A stretch of 64,000 bases of DNA from Xylaria sp. FL1777 (Eukaryota; Ascomycota; Sordariomycetes; Xylariales; Xylariaceae), in assembly GCA_022578965.1 (NCBI GenBank), contig MU400526.1:434001-498000 (forward strand), read 5' to 3'. Positions 1 to 12,333 of this stretch are shown here, piece by piece. A program made the position numbers and the translations under genes. Position 1 is the stretch's first letter. Each line of letters starts with the position of its first letter. The notes under the pieces were generated by a model. That model was not told the DNA's origin, ran no database searches, and was given only the letters and a program-made list of their open reading frames with translations.

Positions 1-3000
1 ATACTGATATTCTTGTTGGTGCTGAGGATAATGGATAGTCTGTTGCGGTCCTAACGGAGGCGGCCCAGGAGGAGGCGGAGGTGGCACAAAGCCGGGTGGA
101 ACGAACTGCTGTGGCTGCTGTCCTTGTGGGTTTCCGTATGTGCTGTATTGGCTAGATGGGAACGATGTCTGAGTTGGTGGCGGCGAGGCTGGTCCTCTAC
201 CAGAAACACCAATCCCGAAGCTAGTTTGGTTTGGTGGAGGGGATACCGGCCCAGGATTGCGTCCCCAGTTACTAGGGTTGTACGTAGCTTGGCCATATTG
301 CTGGTTATTTTGTTGCGGGTTTGGAGTATAAGATTGCGGGGGCATGGGCGTATATGTGTTGTTCGGCGGTGGGCTGGAGAAGCTAGGGTAGTTAGCTTGA
401 TTGGGAGGAGGAGAGCTTGGGACTTGATAGTGGCCGGCAAAATTGGGTTGAGGATACCGGGGAGCAGTGAAGGAGAGTGGCGTGGGCTTTGATCGTGATG
501 ACGTTGCGTTGGGGGGCGGCGTGGAATGGCTGGGGTCGACGGACATGCGCTCCATCAGTCCACGCAGCCTCTCACGCTCCATCTCAGCCTGGGAGCTTTT
601 ATTTGCGGCCTTCTCCTGCTCAATCTGGTTGAGTAATTGTGCTCCTTCCGATCTCCTATTGTTCACAAATGTCTCAACATTCTTCTCGAGACTCTCCACG
701 GTTTCTTTCATTTCGTTGTACCAGTTCTTCGCGCTCTGTAAACCCGACTCAAGATCCAGGAATTCTTGGTACGCCCTCTTGTATCTATTGACTACCGAAT
801 TCCGTTGTCTCTGAATGGACTCGTATTTGCTTTGCTCCGCGCGCACACGCTTATCCTGAAGAAGGCTATTGAACGCCGCGGTCAACTCTTTCATCAACGC
901 GGACTGTTTATGATTGGCTTGTAGGAGACGATTCTGGTGTGGTCGGAATTTCTCTAATTCAGACTGGAACAACTCGTTTTCAAAAGCGGATATCGCCTTT
1001 TTATTCAAGATCAATATTTGAGAGATATCGTCATTATGAACCTAAAACCACTGGTCAGCAAAATCTAGACGTGAAGCGATCCTGGACGGTTTACCTTTTC
1101 TTTGAGATCTTTCAATACTTGATTGCGCTCCCTCTTTACAAGATTCAGCTTTTTGAGGATGTCCTCGACTCGGCTGATTTGCTGAGCAACACTTAGACTC
1201 CCGTCTTCAAAATCGGCATCTAGTAGATTCGGCTGCTCAGTAGCCGGACTATTCGAGCTACTCGATTTGGCTCTGATTTTGCGGACTGCGTTTTGAAAAA
1301 GAGCATCAACTTCACCGAGCTGGGCCGCTTGTCGCATCTGTTCGAAATCGGATTCATTTTGTCTGAATTTCGCATATAGTTGTCCGTCGCTCTTGGCTGC
1401 TTCGCCCAGCGCTTCCTTGTAATTCCGTATGTTCCCTCTCAAAGTTGCGGTGAGCCGTGAGCTGGGCTGCTGTGTCCATTCGCCCTCGTACTTCGATCTC
1501 ATCTTCTCACATACACTCTCCTCCATATCCAGCTGTTTCGAGCACCGGTCCAAGACTGCCATGATCGCCTCTTTATCTATGCCTAACGTATCGAATATCG
1601 ATATCGGATTTTCATGCCCCGCAACATCGTCACACCAAGTCCTAAAATCCTCGTCGGGTTGTATGTCTTGATCAATTCCGCCTTTCAACACTTGCAAAGC
1701 GCCAGGCAGCCTAAGATAATCCAAGCTAGCTGCCATCTCGCTGTTGGCTAAATCCACCCTCTCAGTCTCTGCGCGTACTAGCTTCGCCTTCTCCTCGTCG
1801 TACAAACTCGCGGATTCTGTTACAGCGAAAGGGACGATTTTGGCGAATAGGTCTGGTCCTGTTATTCGCTGTATATCTTGACCAGCATACAGCTCGTTTA
1901 CAGGGATTGGTTTTGCGGCTGGCAATTTGGGTACAATAACTAAAGCGGCCTCCGCGGGTACTGGCTGATGATAGATATAATCATTATCCTTTATTAAGCT
2001 CTTTAGCTTGTCTTGTATCGTTGTCAAATTTCGTTTTGTAATTTCTGCGAGTATTGGCCCCGTATCAGAGCTCAGATTGGAGCTCTGTGATGGCGAACTG
2101 GGAAAACTGCTAGCCAACCTATTTGCCTCTTTTGCTTGTGTTTCAGCTGCAGTTAGTCTTGCAACGGCAATGCCGTATGAGTTTGCGTCTTCGTCTGCCA
2201 GAGCCTGGTAATACTGTGAGTTGGCGCTCATTAGGCCAGCTTTGATCTGCAAGGGAGTCAGTCAGAAACCATAAATTCTACTGTTCCAGTCTTATATGGG
2301 TATAGAAAAACACGCAACATACTTGGGTGAACAGAAGCCAAATTTTCTCGAAAATAGCGTTGTTCACGTTGTCTTGGACCCCCTCAAGTGCTTGTTGATA
2401 TAGGTATGCAGCTTGACTTGACAACTTCGCTAACATGCCAACCTTTTTCTGGTCTGCAACTTGCTTCTCCAGGAAAACCTCTTGAGCTTGTGCCAGCATT
2501 ATCGATATCAGCGTCTTGACGGTGTCCCTACTCAAATCCGACGAGGGGGCATGTAGGAAGTTCTCGTTTATATATGTAAACATGCCTGCAGAAGCTTGGA
2601 AGGAGTGATAGGCCATCTTCAGGCCAGTCTCTTCGGAGCGGGCTTGTACGGCAGCATGGCAAGATAAAACGGCGGAGATGTTGAATATGATAGATGCTTT
2701 CTCGAAGGCTAGCGAGTATTGTGAGGTCGACTTGTGAGTAAAGGCGTCGAACCTATATAGGAAAGGTTAGGATATCGCGCAGCGGCACAAAGAGGAAGCG
2801 CTCATACCATGTGAAAGAGATCTTGATGTGTTGCTCGTCGACAGGGAAGCGCAGATCCAGCAGCTCTAGCTGACCATAATACCTGTACAATAGATCCCTC
2901 CCGGCAGTGCTGTCTTTCCCGGCCCCCCTCATGTCCTGTCGCAGCCGGTTGAGAGTAGCGCATTCTTCGGCGTAACGTTCAGGGTCATCTCCGTACGTAT

Positions 3001-3085
3001 CTCGGATGTATTTCTTGAGGGGTGTGATCCAGTCAATCTCGTTGGTAGCCTTGAGAGGCACTGACAACATGGGCGTTTGCGTCAT
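1..3085 (-). CDS. bro1: Bro1-domain vacuolar sorting protein, 3' end cut by window
   Basis: ESCRT-III-associated adaptor that in yeast recruits the deubiquitinase Doa4 during sorting into multivesicular bodies. Four exons: 3085-2808, 2752-2323, 2246-1095 and 1041-1, with introns of 55, 76 and 53 bp bearing good donor and acceptor signals. They join in frame into 967 codons with no stop before the window edge. The N-terminus is that of a Bro1 domain (about residues 1-390, including FPVDEQHIKISFTW). A helical, coiled-coil V-domain-like stretch follows, then a Pro/Gln/Asn-rich tail from about residue 750 with repeated SPPP and PPPNQ blocks, as expected for binding partners. Fungal Bro1 is near 1000 residues, so only a short C-terminus is missing. 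The related pH-signalling protein PalA/Rim20 is the alternative; the N-terminal sequence fits Bro1 better. Confidence 0.9.
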
Positions 3086-5389
3086 GATGGGCAGATCTTA
3101 GTTGACGAGGACACGGAATAGGCGAACTGAGAGCTTAGTCGCTCGTATAGAGGTCGGTAGTTGAGGTCCTCAGGCTGTATTCTCATAGGTTTCAGAGGTT
3201 TCGATGTTGATTATACGGATAGCAGGTAAGGAGCTGTAACTGGTAGGTGTGGCGGAAGTGGTCGGAGGTGGGGTTCGATGTGACAATGTGACGATGTGAC
3301 GATGCTTGGCAATGCTGTCTATCGTGGTAGTGGAGATAAGTGGTGTCTGCCACGGTGTCTCGACTCTGAAGGCGTAAGTCGTCGCAAAGCTTCTTCCTAG
3401 GTTCGAGAACTAGTTTGCTAGTGATATTTCATGCTGCCGCCTACTGAGCGACTGACTGGAGGACGGAAGCAGGGCAAAGCGACATGCACAAGCGGGTTAC
3501 GTGGAGCAGATAGACGAGATAGGCTAGGCACCCGAGAACGAGTGTTGAAGGATGGCGATCAGCATTCAAGTCAGATGACGCATGGAACAGCGTACCAAGC
3601 AACGCGTTTACGGATCGCTATGAGAGATAAGTCGGGCGCATAATCACGGGATGGCAGAGGGCAAGGGTCGGGCAGCAGAGGCCAGGACAACCTTGGCCGT
3701 ACGAAGGAGGTTGTATTGGGACTGGAGTTGGGTTATGCTGTAGCCGCCGTTCGATTGTGTTGTAGCCGCCGTTGGATATCATTAGGCGCCTCTCCTAGCA
3801 GGCTTTAGGTTCGTACGGTGGCCTATTCCGTTACCTAAGACGACTTAGGTACCTACAGGTATTAGAACGCATGAATGGCGGGGTAAGATACATGTGTTAC
3901 CTACCTAGGTATGCTCAAACAGTACCTCCTACTTACACCTAAGCCATGCTTTGAACGGCATCCTTTTCCAAGACTAATGACATTCATTCAATCTCTGTTG
4001 ATTCAGACAGATTAGCAGCGCCCATGTCTCTTTGTACGATAGGAGATACTACCTATGAGAAACAAGACCTCACGACGCCTGCTTATCTGGCCTACTTACG
4101 CAGCAGAGACCTACTGGCCCTGCTATTAATGCATCCCTACCTATAGGTAATCTCTGGTCTTATTGATCTTGTTTAAAACAATACACTGTGATAACATGCA
4201 AGACACCTGCGGTAAATCTCGCACAACAATACCAAGATTGCGGTCCAGAACATATCTTGTATAGACCTATACTAGCCTGGTCTTGTACAGAAGTCTACAC
4301 TACTAGACAGCGACGATCGCTCACCTGTCAACCATTGGTTCACGGCAGCCCTTAGATGCAAGGTGATCAGTATTCGAGAACGCCTCTAGGGCCGGCTATT
4401 GGCTTACGAGCTTGATGCCAAGTCTCGGGCTGGTAGTCTCGGCCCCTCTCCATATATGCCTTTAGCATGTAGGTACTTACCACACTACTCATACTGTAGG
4501 TCAGACCGACAGACCGCATCGTTGGGCTGTAACTATTCGTTACCACAGTACTGCAGAGTATACGGTTTACTATATGTAGGTACTGTAGTACTCACCTCGG
4601 GAAATGGAATCGCATAGACCCTCCGCGGCCGTTTCCGAAAGAGATCTCCCTTGCAGATGCTGACTCTCAACTTTCACACTACCTACAGCAGAAGGCTTGT
4701 CCATCGTTCATCTGCATGTAAGATACGGTATCAGTTACACTAGAGTCTTCTGCCGTATCTCGCAGCTTACAGTAGCCCAACCGAGCCCAGTCTGACGGGC
4801 GGCCTTTTCTGCGGCCATCTGTGAGATGCCTACCGTATGTTCTCCATCACCATCATGATAGCTTCTGCATAACATGCATTAGCATCTTCACTTCGGCAAG
4901 GTTACCCCTCTCGATAGCCGTGACCTAGAACCCAGAGTCTTACGTGCGTCGACATCGATACTAGACTAGTATAGACGTCAGCTTGGAGATGGGGAGATGT
5001 TATATTGCTCAAATTGATTAGATTGTATTGCTGTATCTTTTGGATGAGGAGAGTGGCCTTCAACATACCGCGATAGCTACGGTTGTGAAATGCTACATCA
5101 GAGTATCTTGTTCAATTAGTATACAAGCACGGAAATACAACGCTAAAGAGTATTTCACATAGACCTTCCGTCTAGGACCACTTCGAAACCACTATTCGTG
5201 GCTAGAGATTCCAATTTCCTCCTAAAAGGGGGGTTGAAATGCCTTAGGACTTGTAGGTCCTCTCGATCAACACCGCCCAATGCATTGGCTAGATATACTA
5301 TGCCTCCATTCTAAAGTACCAAAAAGATGGTAGTACAGTGGGTATCAATCCAGCCCTGTAGATATGATACATGATGTTCAGCAGCTGGA
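3086..5389. other. Gene-free interval upstream of bro1
   Basis: No convincing coding region in about 2.3 kb. It holds the bro1 promoter side and the 3' flank of mdj1. The middle is AT-rich and carries many copies of TACCTA/TAGGTA and one ACCTACCTAGGTAT near 3899. The short open frames here have no gene-like composition. Confidence 0.6.
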
Positions 5390-7154
5390 TCAGTCATTCT
5401 TCGGTTTCTCAGAATTAGCTTCAGACAAGTTGTCTTTTGGTTTCTTCTCTTCTGTCCTTGGCTGTGTTGTCGAATCGCGATGGGCAGGATGGTTAGTCAA
5501 ATTATGCCACATCGATTTCAGGAACCCTTCACTTTTATGCGTCGCTGGGTCGTCATCCTTCGATGCCACTCGGGGCCCTGGAGAATAATCCGTAGTCCCG
5601 GACCTAGAGTATTGTTCGTTAGTCACCGGGTCCATTTTCTAGGCTTTTGGAGGGTTTATACTCACCCTGGCATCTTGACGTTCATAATCCTCTTGGCTGT
5701 TTTGTCCCCCATCTCATCAGCTAGCATCTCCATAATCGTGCGCTGATTTGCGGAAAGGTACTTGGGCATCGCTATGCGGAATTCAACCTTGAGATCGCCA
5801 GTCGCTCCACGTCGCGAGCCCAGCTGCTTCATTCCCCTACCGCCCAAAGTTATCCTGTCTCCCGTGCTCGTGCCTGTCGCCACCTTGACGTTCACCTCCC
5901 CGTCTAAAGTGGGAACTGTCACTTCTCCGCCCAACACGGCAGTCGTTATGGGGATGCTCGCGGTGTATAAGATATCTGAGCCCGAGCGTTTGAACTTCGG
6001 GTCAGGTGCAACTCTCACGATGACGTGAAGATCTCCTCGTGCCGTTCGGGTACCAGGAGGAGCCATGCCCCCGGTAACGGGTGCATCTCCCTCTCCATCT
6101 AATCGAAGTTTCATGCCGTCTTCAATACCTGCTGGGATGTCGACAACAAGAGTTTTGCGAGTTTTGACTGCTCCGTCTCCGTGACAAGTCCTACACTCCG
6201 ATCCTCGAGGAGTCTGTTGACCAGTACCACCGCAAGCGGAACAAGTAGAGGCCATCTGGAAGCCTCCTTGCATAAAATGTACCTGGGTGCCTGAGCCACC
6301 GCATGATCTACACTCGCTTCGTTTGGCCCCAGGTTTCAAGCCGCTTCCGGAACAGGTATCGCACGTTACCAAAGGATGTATCGTAATCGTTTTGCTTGTA
6401 CCTTTCGCCGCCTCCATGAACGATATACTCGTTTGCACCTCTATTTTCTCTCCCACCAAAATCTCTTGTCCAAAAGGGCTTCCACCGCGACTGCGACCAC
6501 CGCCTCCGCCGAACGGACTACCCCGACCACCAGTGAAGGCGTTGAATAAATCGTCGAGGTCGATACCGGCCCCAAAGCCGCCTCCAGCTCCAAAGCCTGA
6601 AAAGGGGCCCCCTTGGCCAAAGGGGCTACCACCCCCCGGGTGAGGTGAACCGTTCGGGTCGAAGCCAGCCGCACCAAACTGATCATATTGTTCTTTCTTC
6701 TGAGCGTCAGATAGGATTTCGTATGCTGACTGGATCTCAGCGAACTTGTCCTTGGCTGCCGGATCTTTGTTCGTGTCGGGGTGGAACTTCTTCGCTAACC
6801 CGTAATAGGCCTTCTTGATCTCGCTAGCCGATGCAGATTTTCCGACTCCAAGGGTTTTATACGGGTCCTTGATCGCAAGGGCGCTTGAGGTTGCGTGGAA
6901 TGACTGTACAATTACTGTAGTTAGCTTCGATAGATAATCAAGCGCATAAGAGAGACACCCACCCGTCTTTGGACAGAAACCTCAGATAAAGGTCGAGCAA
7001 GCGGCCTCCCAGGTCGTTTGGAGAGATATGAAATTGAGCTACTTGGCACTCTGCGCTGTCGCAGATTATTTCGTAACCGTTGTCTTCGACATATCTGGGC
7101 AGGGGAGAGCATGCGCGGGGGCAGCGCAGCTTTTGCGAAGACGCCAGAATTCAT
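5390..7154 (-). CDS. mdj1: Mitochondrial DnaJ co-chaperone Mdj1
   Basis: Hsp40 partner of matrix Hsp70 (Ssc1), stimulating its ATPase in protein folding and mtDNA maintenance. Three exons: 7154-6963, 6903-5666 and 5603-5390, introns 59 and 62 bp, giving 547 residues. The Arg/Ser-rich first 70 residues without acids look like a mitochondrial presequence. A J domain follows ([13 protein letters not shown] motif), then a Gly/Phe-rich linker. Four CxxCxGxG zinc motifs follow: [32 protein letters not shown]. The DnaJ C-terminal substrate domain comes next. The last exon adds a short charged tail ([20 protein letters not shown]). The second intron contains GACTAACGA as branch point; a shorter 27-bp alternative was rejected. 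The start MNSGVFAK is the first good ATG, though an upstream exon cannot be excluded. Confidence 0.93.
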
Positions 7155-8217
7155 CCTAGGTATCTGTAACAGACAGAAATGTGTGTTTAGCTGATATAGA
7201 TACCTATGACATGTCGTTCGAGTGGACAATAAAGTCCCCAATAGGGCAAGAGATTTCTAGAGGAATAGACAAGAATAATTTATTGATAGGAAGAAGCTTT
7301 CAGATTTGTCTGCGATGACGCTCCAGCATTTTTTCTCGCGATTACACTAGCGCGAACGCCAAGACCTGTGGCTCGAGCCAGCCCAACCGAATACCGAGCA
7401 ATCGGGAAGCTTCTCGACTCGAGCCGACTAGGTACAAGATTTACTAGGCATCGGTGTTTAGATAAGATACGGTACCTGTGATAGGTATCAAGCAAGTGCC
7501 ATCCCAACCATCGTTGAAGTCAATTTTAACTAACACAAAAAATATAATTAGACTTGCTACTTTGATAACATAAACAAGACGAGCTTGCAGATAATGATTC
7601 CCACATTAAATATTCCATCTCGTTCGCAATAGCCCTACATATATTCCTGCCGCTAACCACTGTTGATAAGCGAGACAGCTCTTTGTCCCCCTTGTTGCTA
7701 CGGGAGACAATCTATTTGCCGAAACGGGACATCGTTTAACTTTGCGCTAAGCCGAAATCGTGTTAAGTGGTTTGGCCCTGCATTTTATCAGAGAAACAAG
7801 AAATCCATCATGTAGCAGTTTTTATTACACGTCAAAAAATTTTATTCAAGAAATTTTCAACGTAGGTATTGGAATATAGCTAGGTATCTTGCAGAGAATT
7901 TGAAAACAAAGCAGAGTTCTTTTTCTTTCCACTATGCATGTGAGAAGAGTGCATGGGAGTCATGAATTCATCGATCCATAATCCTCCATGATGTGAGCGA
8001 AGATTCACCAGCCGTTTAAAACTCCATATGAAAATGCAATGTGCACCTTTATCTAGGTGTGGGTATGCTTCCCTCCAAACCAACCCAGGAAGCCGATTCG
8101 GACTCCAATGATGTATATATGCGTATATGCATGTGTGATCAATCCAGTAGTGACGAAACCCAGGCTCTCAGGTATTATAATCCATTATTCGTAACATGTA
8201 TATGCTGAAGCGGAACC
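7155..8217. other. Intergenic: mdj1 promoter and sap30 3' flank
   Basis: About 1.06 kb, AT-rich, with no supported gene. The part next to 7155 should hold the mdj1 promoter. Confidence 0.55.
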
Positions 8218-8850
8218 TCAAGGGAGAGGAGAGGAATGTGGTAGTTCCTTATTTCTCCTTGGTTTGACGACGCCAGGATTCCTAACTTTGTGCAAGAAGT
8301 CAACGATGACATCGTTTTCCTGAACGCCGACGCCATTGAAATGTCTTCGTACGGCCTTGGCGAGGTCTTCTTTGCTCTGGCGCCGGAATTGTGCTCGTCG
8401 CGCCATCGTGGGAGATTGCAGGCCAACGTGGGATCGCGACATAACCCAGTATCGGTATGAGGAAGAGAATGCAGTCGGGGTATCGAGGCGGTGTTCACGG
8501 CGGTACTCGTGCAGGACGTCACGATCGAAGGTTGACCACTGTAGCTGAAGAGAGAACGAACGTCAATACGAGATCAGGCAAAACATGTTGTTCGCAGCTA
8601 CAGAAAATGCATTGCCGTCATGCCAACTTACCCCTGGAGCAATTGGCTGCGGTACAGCCGCTGCTGCAGTTGTTGTCGAGCCCTTAGCAGACGCCACCTC
8701 TTTTAATTGTGAGCCTGTCGAGCTGGCTACACGCTGTAATTTGCCATTAGGCTTGTGGGTGTCCTTGGGGGCGTGGCCATTCCTTTCCTTGAGGCTCGCC
8801 GTGTCCGACTTCGCGTCGTCGTGGTTCGTTTTCGACTTGGCCGGCGGCAT
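8218..8850 (-). CDS. sap30: SAP30-like subunit of Sin3/Rpd3 histone deacetylase
   Basis: Small Sin3-binding subunit that tethers the Rpd3L histone deacetylase complex in the nucleus. Two exons: 8850-8632 and 8544-8218, with an 87-bp intron opening GTAAGT, for 181 residues. The N-terminal exon is a low-complexity, Lys/Ser/Ala-rich tail. Exon 2 holds the Sin3-binding domain, from HEYRREHRLDTPTAFSSSY through SPTMARRAQFRRQSKEDLA to HFNGVGVQENDVIVDFLHKV. This arrangement (YR..H.L.TP, then MARR...K..LA..V...F) is typical of fungal SAP30 proteins. The size fits the family. The protein identity is firm; which complex it serves is inferred from the family. Confidence 0.85.
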
Positions 8851-9825
8851 TAGGAAGATTGGAGATCAAAGGACACCAGCAACGGGAAGAGACAAGTAAT
8901 GTGGACTCCGAGGTATCATTCCTGGGGATCTACGAATTAGGGGGTATTGGTAGAGTGAAAAGAGAGGAAGGCCGCGGTCCAGGATGCTCCAAATGCGTGT
9001 GTCGGTAAAGAACTGGAGAGGAGAGGGACAACAGGTAAGAAGAGGGAAGAGTAAGAGGGATTGACGATTCGGACCCCAAGTCGGAAGATTCCCCCATTAC
9101 ATAGTGTGTACCCAGGTCACTGACAGGGGAGGTCTTCCTTTTGACAGAGGCACTGCTTATGGGACTTTTTTCGCGACCGTCAACCTCCCGCCACCCAATG
9201 ACAATGACGACAGACGCAGTGCTAGTGCCACAGCCGAGCTCGGACCCTGCAGATTTAGGCGGACCGTAAAGGGGAAGTGGGGTGTTTTGACTCAGGCTAA
9301 CGTTTGCCGCGCTAGACTGCCTTGCTTCTAGTGTGGATATGTAATGCGTAGAGCATACAGACATACCTCACTACCGGATGAGGAAATCCTAGCCTAGAAA
9401 GGTACTTGAGAGTTTGTTGTTTGCCTTTTCGTTTCCTTCTCCCTCTCCTTCTTATCCAGCGTGGCAGGAGCTTCTTCAATATTAGAGTTCTGTCAAATTT
9501 ATAGTAAATGGCAAAGAGACCCTAGTTCACGATATATTAAGTTTATAACTGTAGCTGCATTTAACAAAGTCTTTTCTTTTCGAGTTACAAATAAACAGCA
9601 TACTGTTCAAGCCAAAGTTTCTTTCTTAGATGGGATTGCTAAAAATCCAAGTACAAAAAACACATTATCAAATGCTCAGATCAATTAACTAACTCATACA
9701 TATCTACATTTCATTGCCTATTTCCGTGAATCTTGAACCGTTCAATTACAATTTCCACAAAACTACAACAAGAGACAGCTACCAACTAGTTCCTACTGTA
9801 AGAGCCCATCCTAACCGCAATATCT
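8851..9825. other. Intergenic: sap30 promoter side
   Basis: About 975 bp. A 144-codon minus-strand open frame at 8930-9364 has low-complexity Ser/Leu/Pro content and no family resemblance, so I treat it as 5' leader or promoter. Nothing else is supported. Confidence 0.5.
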
Positions 9826-11666
9826 CTAGAATACCTCTTGACCAATGGGCGCGATTCCAGACAGCCCCTTCTTCACCCTGAATGCCTTCGGCCCCTTCCC
9901 GCCGAGTTCCTTCAGCCGCTTCTTTAGCAGCGCATTGAGACCCCCCGCGCCCTGGATATCCGTCACTATATCTATATGTGCTTCGTCGGCCTTGCGCTTT
10001 TTACTGTCCCCGGCTTTCTTGCCATTCGCCGGTGCCGGGCTCTTCGCGGGCGGATTGTGCTGGACGATGTGCTGGACGACATACTGTACAGGTTTGCTGG
10101 ACATCGTGCTTACACTGATGACTTCGCCCGGGGGACCCTTCTCTCCATCCTTCGGCACTCGTGACTTCGTGATTGTTATTCCTAACTCCTTCAGCAGGCG
10201 CATCTTGGACAGGGGGAGTTGCATGACTGGGGGGATGTCGTCTTCTGAATCCTGGGATGGATCCCAACCGTAGACGTGGCTAGGTGGCGTGCCTATCGGT
10301 CCCCCATGTATATCGTACTCGTTGTCATAGTCGTCGTTGTCATTGTAGATTTCATCATCATTCTTGTCCTCTTCCTCATCAATGTTGTAGTTGTCATTGC
10401 CATTGTCATAGTCGTTGTCGTCGTCTTCAAAGGGGCTGTCACCCGAGCCGGACGTAGACGACCCCACAGGAACACAACGGCCGTTCTGCCCGATTAAGCC
10501 CGGGTGGTAAGCTATACTATCTGCCTGCCGAGGCCTTAATTCATTGGCGCGGACCACCTCCCGTGCACCAATCCACCGACGGACACCCTCGATGGCAATC
10601 CGAGATCGGTAGCCAGTGGCTGCCATGCAACGTTGGGCAGCCCGGCCCTGGTTCAGACATGTTAGAGCTCGAAGTTGATTCGCGAAAGTAAACCTGGAGT
10701 AATGCGTGGACTTACCTGCATCTCGGCTCTGACCTCATCAATGTTCAGCCAACCTGGCAGAGGGCTCCAGAGTGACTTATCGTAAGGCACTTCTCTGCAG
10801 TGGAACTCGGTAATGCGGTGCATTAGTGTTTTGATGAGGTTGTAGACGTGTATACCCGAACCCCATTTGCTCTGATCCATGGGGACCCAGATGCCAGATC
10901 TAATCTCTGAACCTGAGTCGAATCCAATTCTACCTTCCTTCAAAATAGCCAGAAGTCGATGTTTGACACGCTTGACCATAGCATCTCCTTTAGACGAGCG
11001 CTCTGCCGTAACAACGCACCACTCATCGATCCTGTTAAAATCGGTGGACGGAATAGTGGCCGGTATACTAGAGTCGCCGGGGAACTTTTTCTTGTTAGGG
11101 TTGCGAATAGGTTTCTTGTACAAGTGAGCAATCACAGCGACCCAGTGCCCCTTTTCTGCTTCCACGTCCCAGAGAAGCCACTCCGACCGACGCAATCGCC
11201 GGAAGAAGTCGTTGTAATTCATTGCTCCACTCACACGACGTTCATTCTCGAAGACGCTTTTGAGCTTCTTTTCGAATTCTTCAGATGAGCATGAGAATAC
11301 ACCCTCTGCAGACCCGTACAGGTCGCCTGTATAGATGCCAGACTTAACAGCTTTTGGAAGGGACGATTGTACGTGTCGGAGCGGCTGTTTTACTTCAAGA
11401 GGTGTCAAAAGCTTGGCTCTGTGAATCTGTAGGCCATTAAGAGCATTGAGGTCATCCGTCACATCACTGATAGACTTCAGATCGGCCCTCTGGAGATCAG
11501 TCTCAGATTTTTCCATGTCTTGATTCCCTGCCACTTTCCACACGATTTGCCCATTGCATAATACACTCGTGCGGGCGTATATTGGATTGTTCGGTTGCCC
11601 TCTAGGCGACGTTCTCAATGGTTTCTCTGGCGGCGTTGCCATCGTCACTGTGGTAACTGGATTCAT
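9826..11666 (-). CDS. Ulp1/C48 peptidase-like protein, catalytic residues apparently lost
   Basis: Two exons, 11666-10716 and 10647-9826, joined over a 68-bp GTAAGT intron, for 590 residues. The first ATG is at 11666; the frame is open further upstream but only with non-ATG codons. Residues about 170-290 resemble the fungal Ulp1-like cysteine peptidase fold: a GHWVAVIAHL block holding the expected catalytic His (near 174), then EWCVVTAER where family members usually read VVDPER. Later comes VPMDQSKWGSGIHVY (serine near 270), where active enzymes read a Q followed by WSCG. So His and Gln seem kept, while Asp and Cys look replaced by Thr and Ser. The C-terminal half has an Asp/Asn/Tyr-rich tract (about residues 390-430) and a basic Lys-rich end (GKKAGDSKKRKADE). 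A role as a non-catalytic SUMO/ubiquitin-fold protein is inference. Family assignment is moderate. Confidence 0.6.
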
Positions 11667-12333
11667 TTTCAGACAAAGTAAAAAACCGTTCGTCGGTAGA
11701 AAACAATTCACAATTCACCGTCGGCTGTGGACGTGAGAAAATGAAAAATACTCTTGTAAAATGCACAATAGATGCCTTGATCAAAGCTCTTTCTCTCCCG
11801 TGGCAACAGTTGTGCCGAAAACGGCCAGATCTAAAAGGTGGGTAATAAAGGAATCACACAAAAACGCTCAACAGCATCAATTGCAGTACCTGCATTCAGG
11901 AGAGATGTAACCAGTTTCTTTTCACAGAAAATCCTGTATGATTTTTCTGCAGAGAAGAGTATCAGAGATATCTCAGTCTCCAATGCAATCATTTTGAAAC
12001 TTCGCTTATGGTTGTATAACGTTGCCTGATGTGATAGCGCTAAAGCGACATTCCATAGCGATGACTACGTTGATAAGCTAGAATTTAAGCAAGAATTTAG
12101 GTTCAAACTTTCTAGTACTGTGTGCTGAGTGTTTGTCTTGCCAAAGGATGAGGACTTACAGATAGATACGAGAGGTGTAGATTCTTCGCATACTATCCCG
12201 TCAAACTGTCATGTAAAACAGTGTCTAGAGCTCCATGGTTGTTGGAGAGAATTCAAGGAAGGTAACCATGTTGTCAGATCAGACAGACTTGTGCGCAAAC
12301 TGATATTGAGTTGAGATTGTTCCCATGTCGAGA
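11667..12333. other. Intergenic: promoter of the Ulp1-like gene
   Basis: About 670 bp of AT-rich sequence with only short chance open frames. Nothing else is supported. Confidence 0.5.

Noticed and set aside
5604..5665. 27-bp intron at the mdj1 3' end, giving an extra MDPVTNEQY segment
   Set aside because: Too short to splice; the 62-bp alternative has a CTAAC branch site, a good acceptor and keeps frame.
8930..9364. 144-codon minus-strand open frame upstream of sap30
   Set aside because: Low-complexity Ser/Leu/Pro content and no homology feature; more likely promoter or leader sequence.
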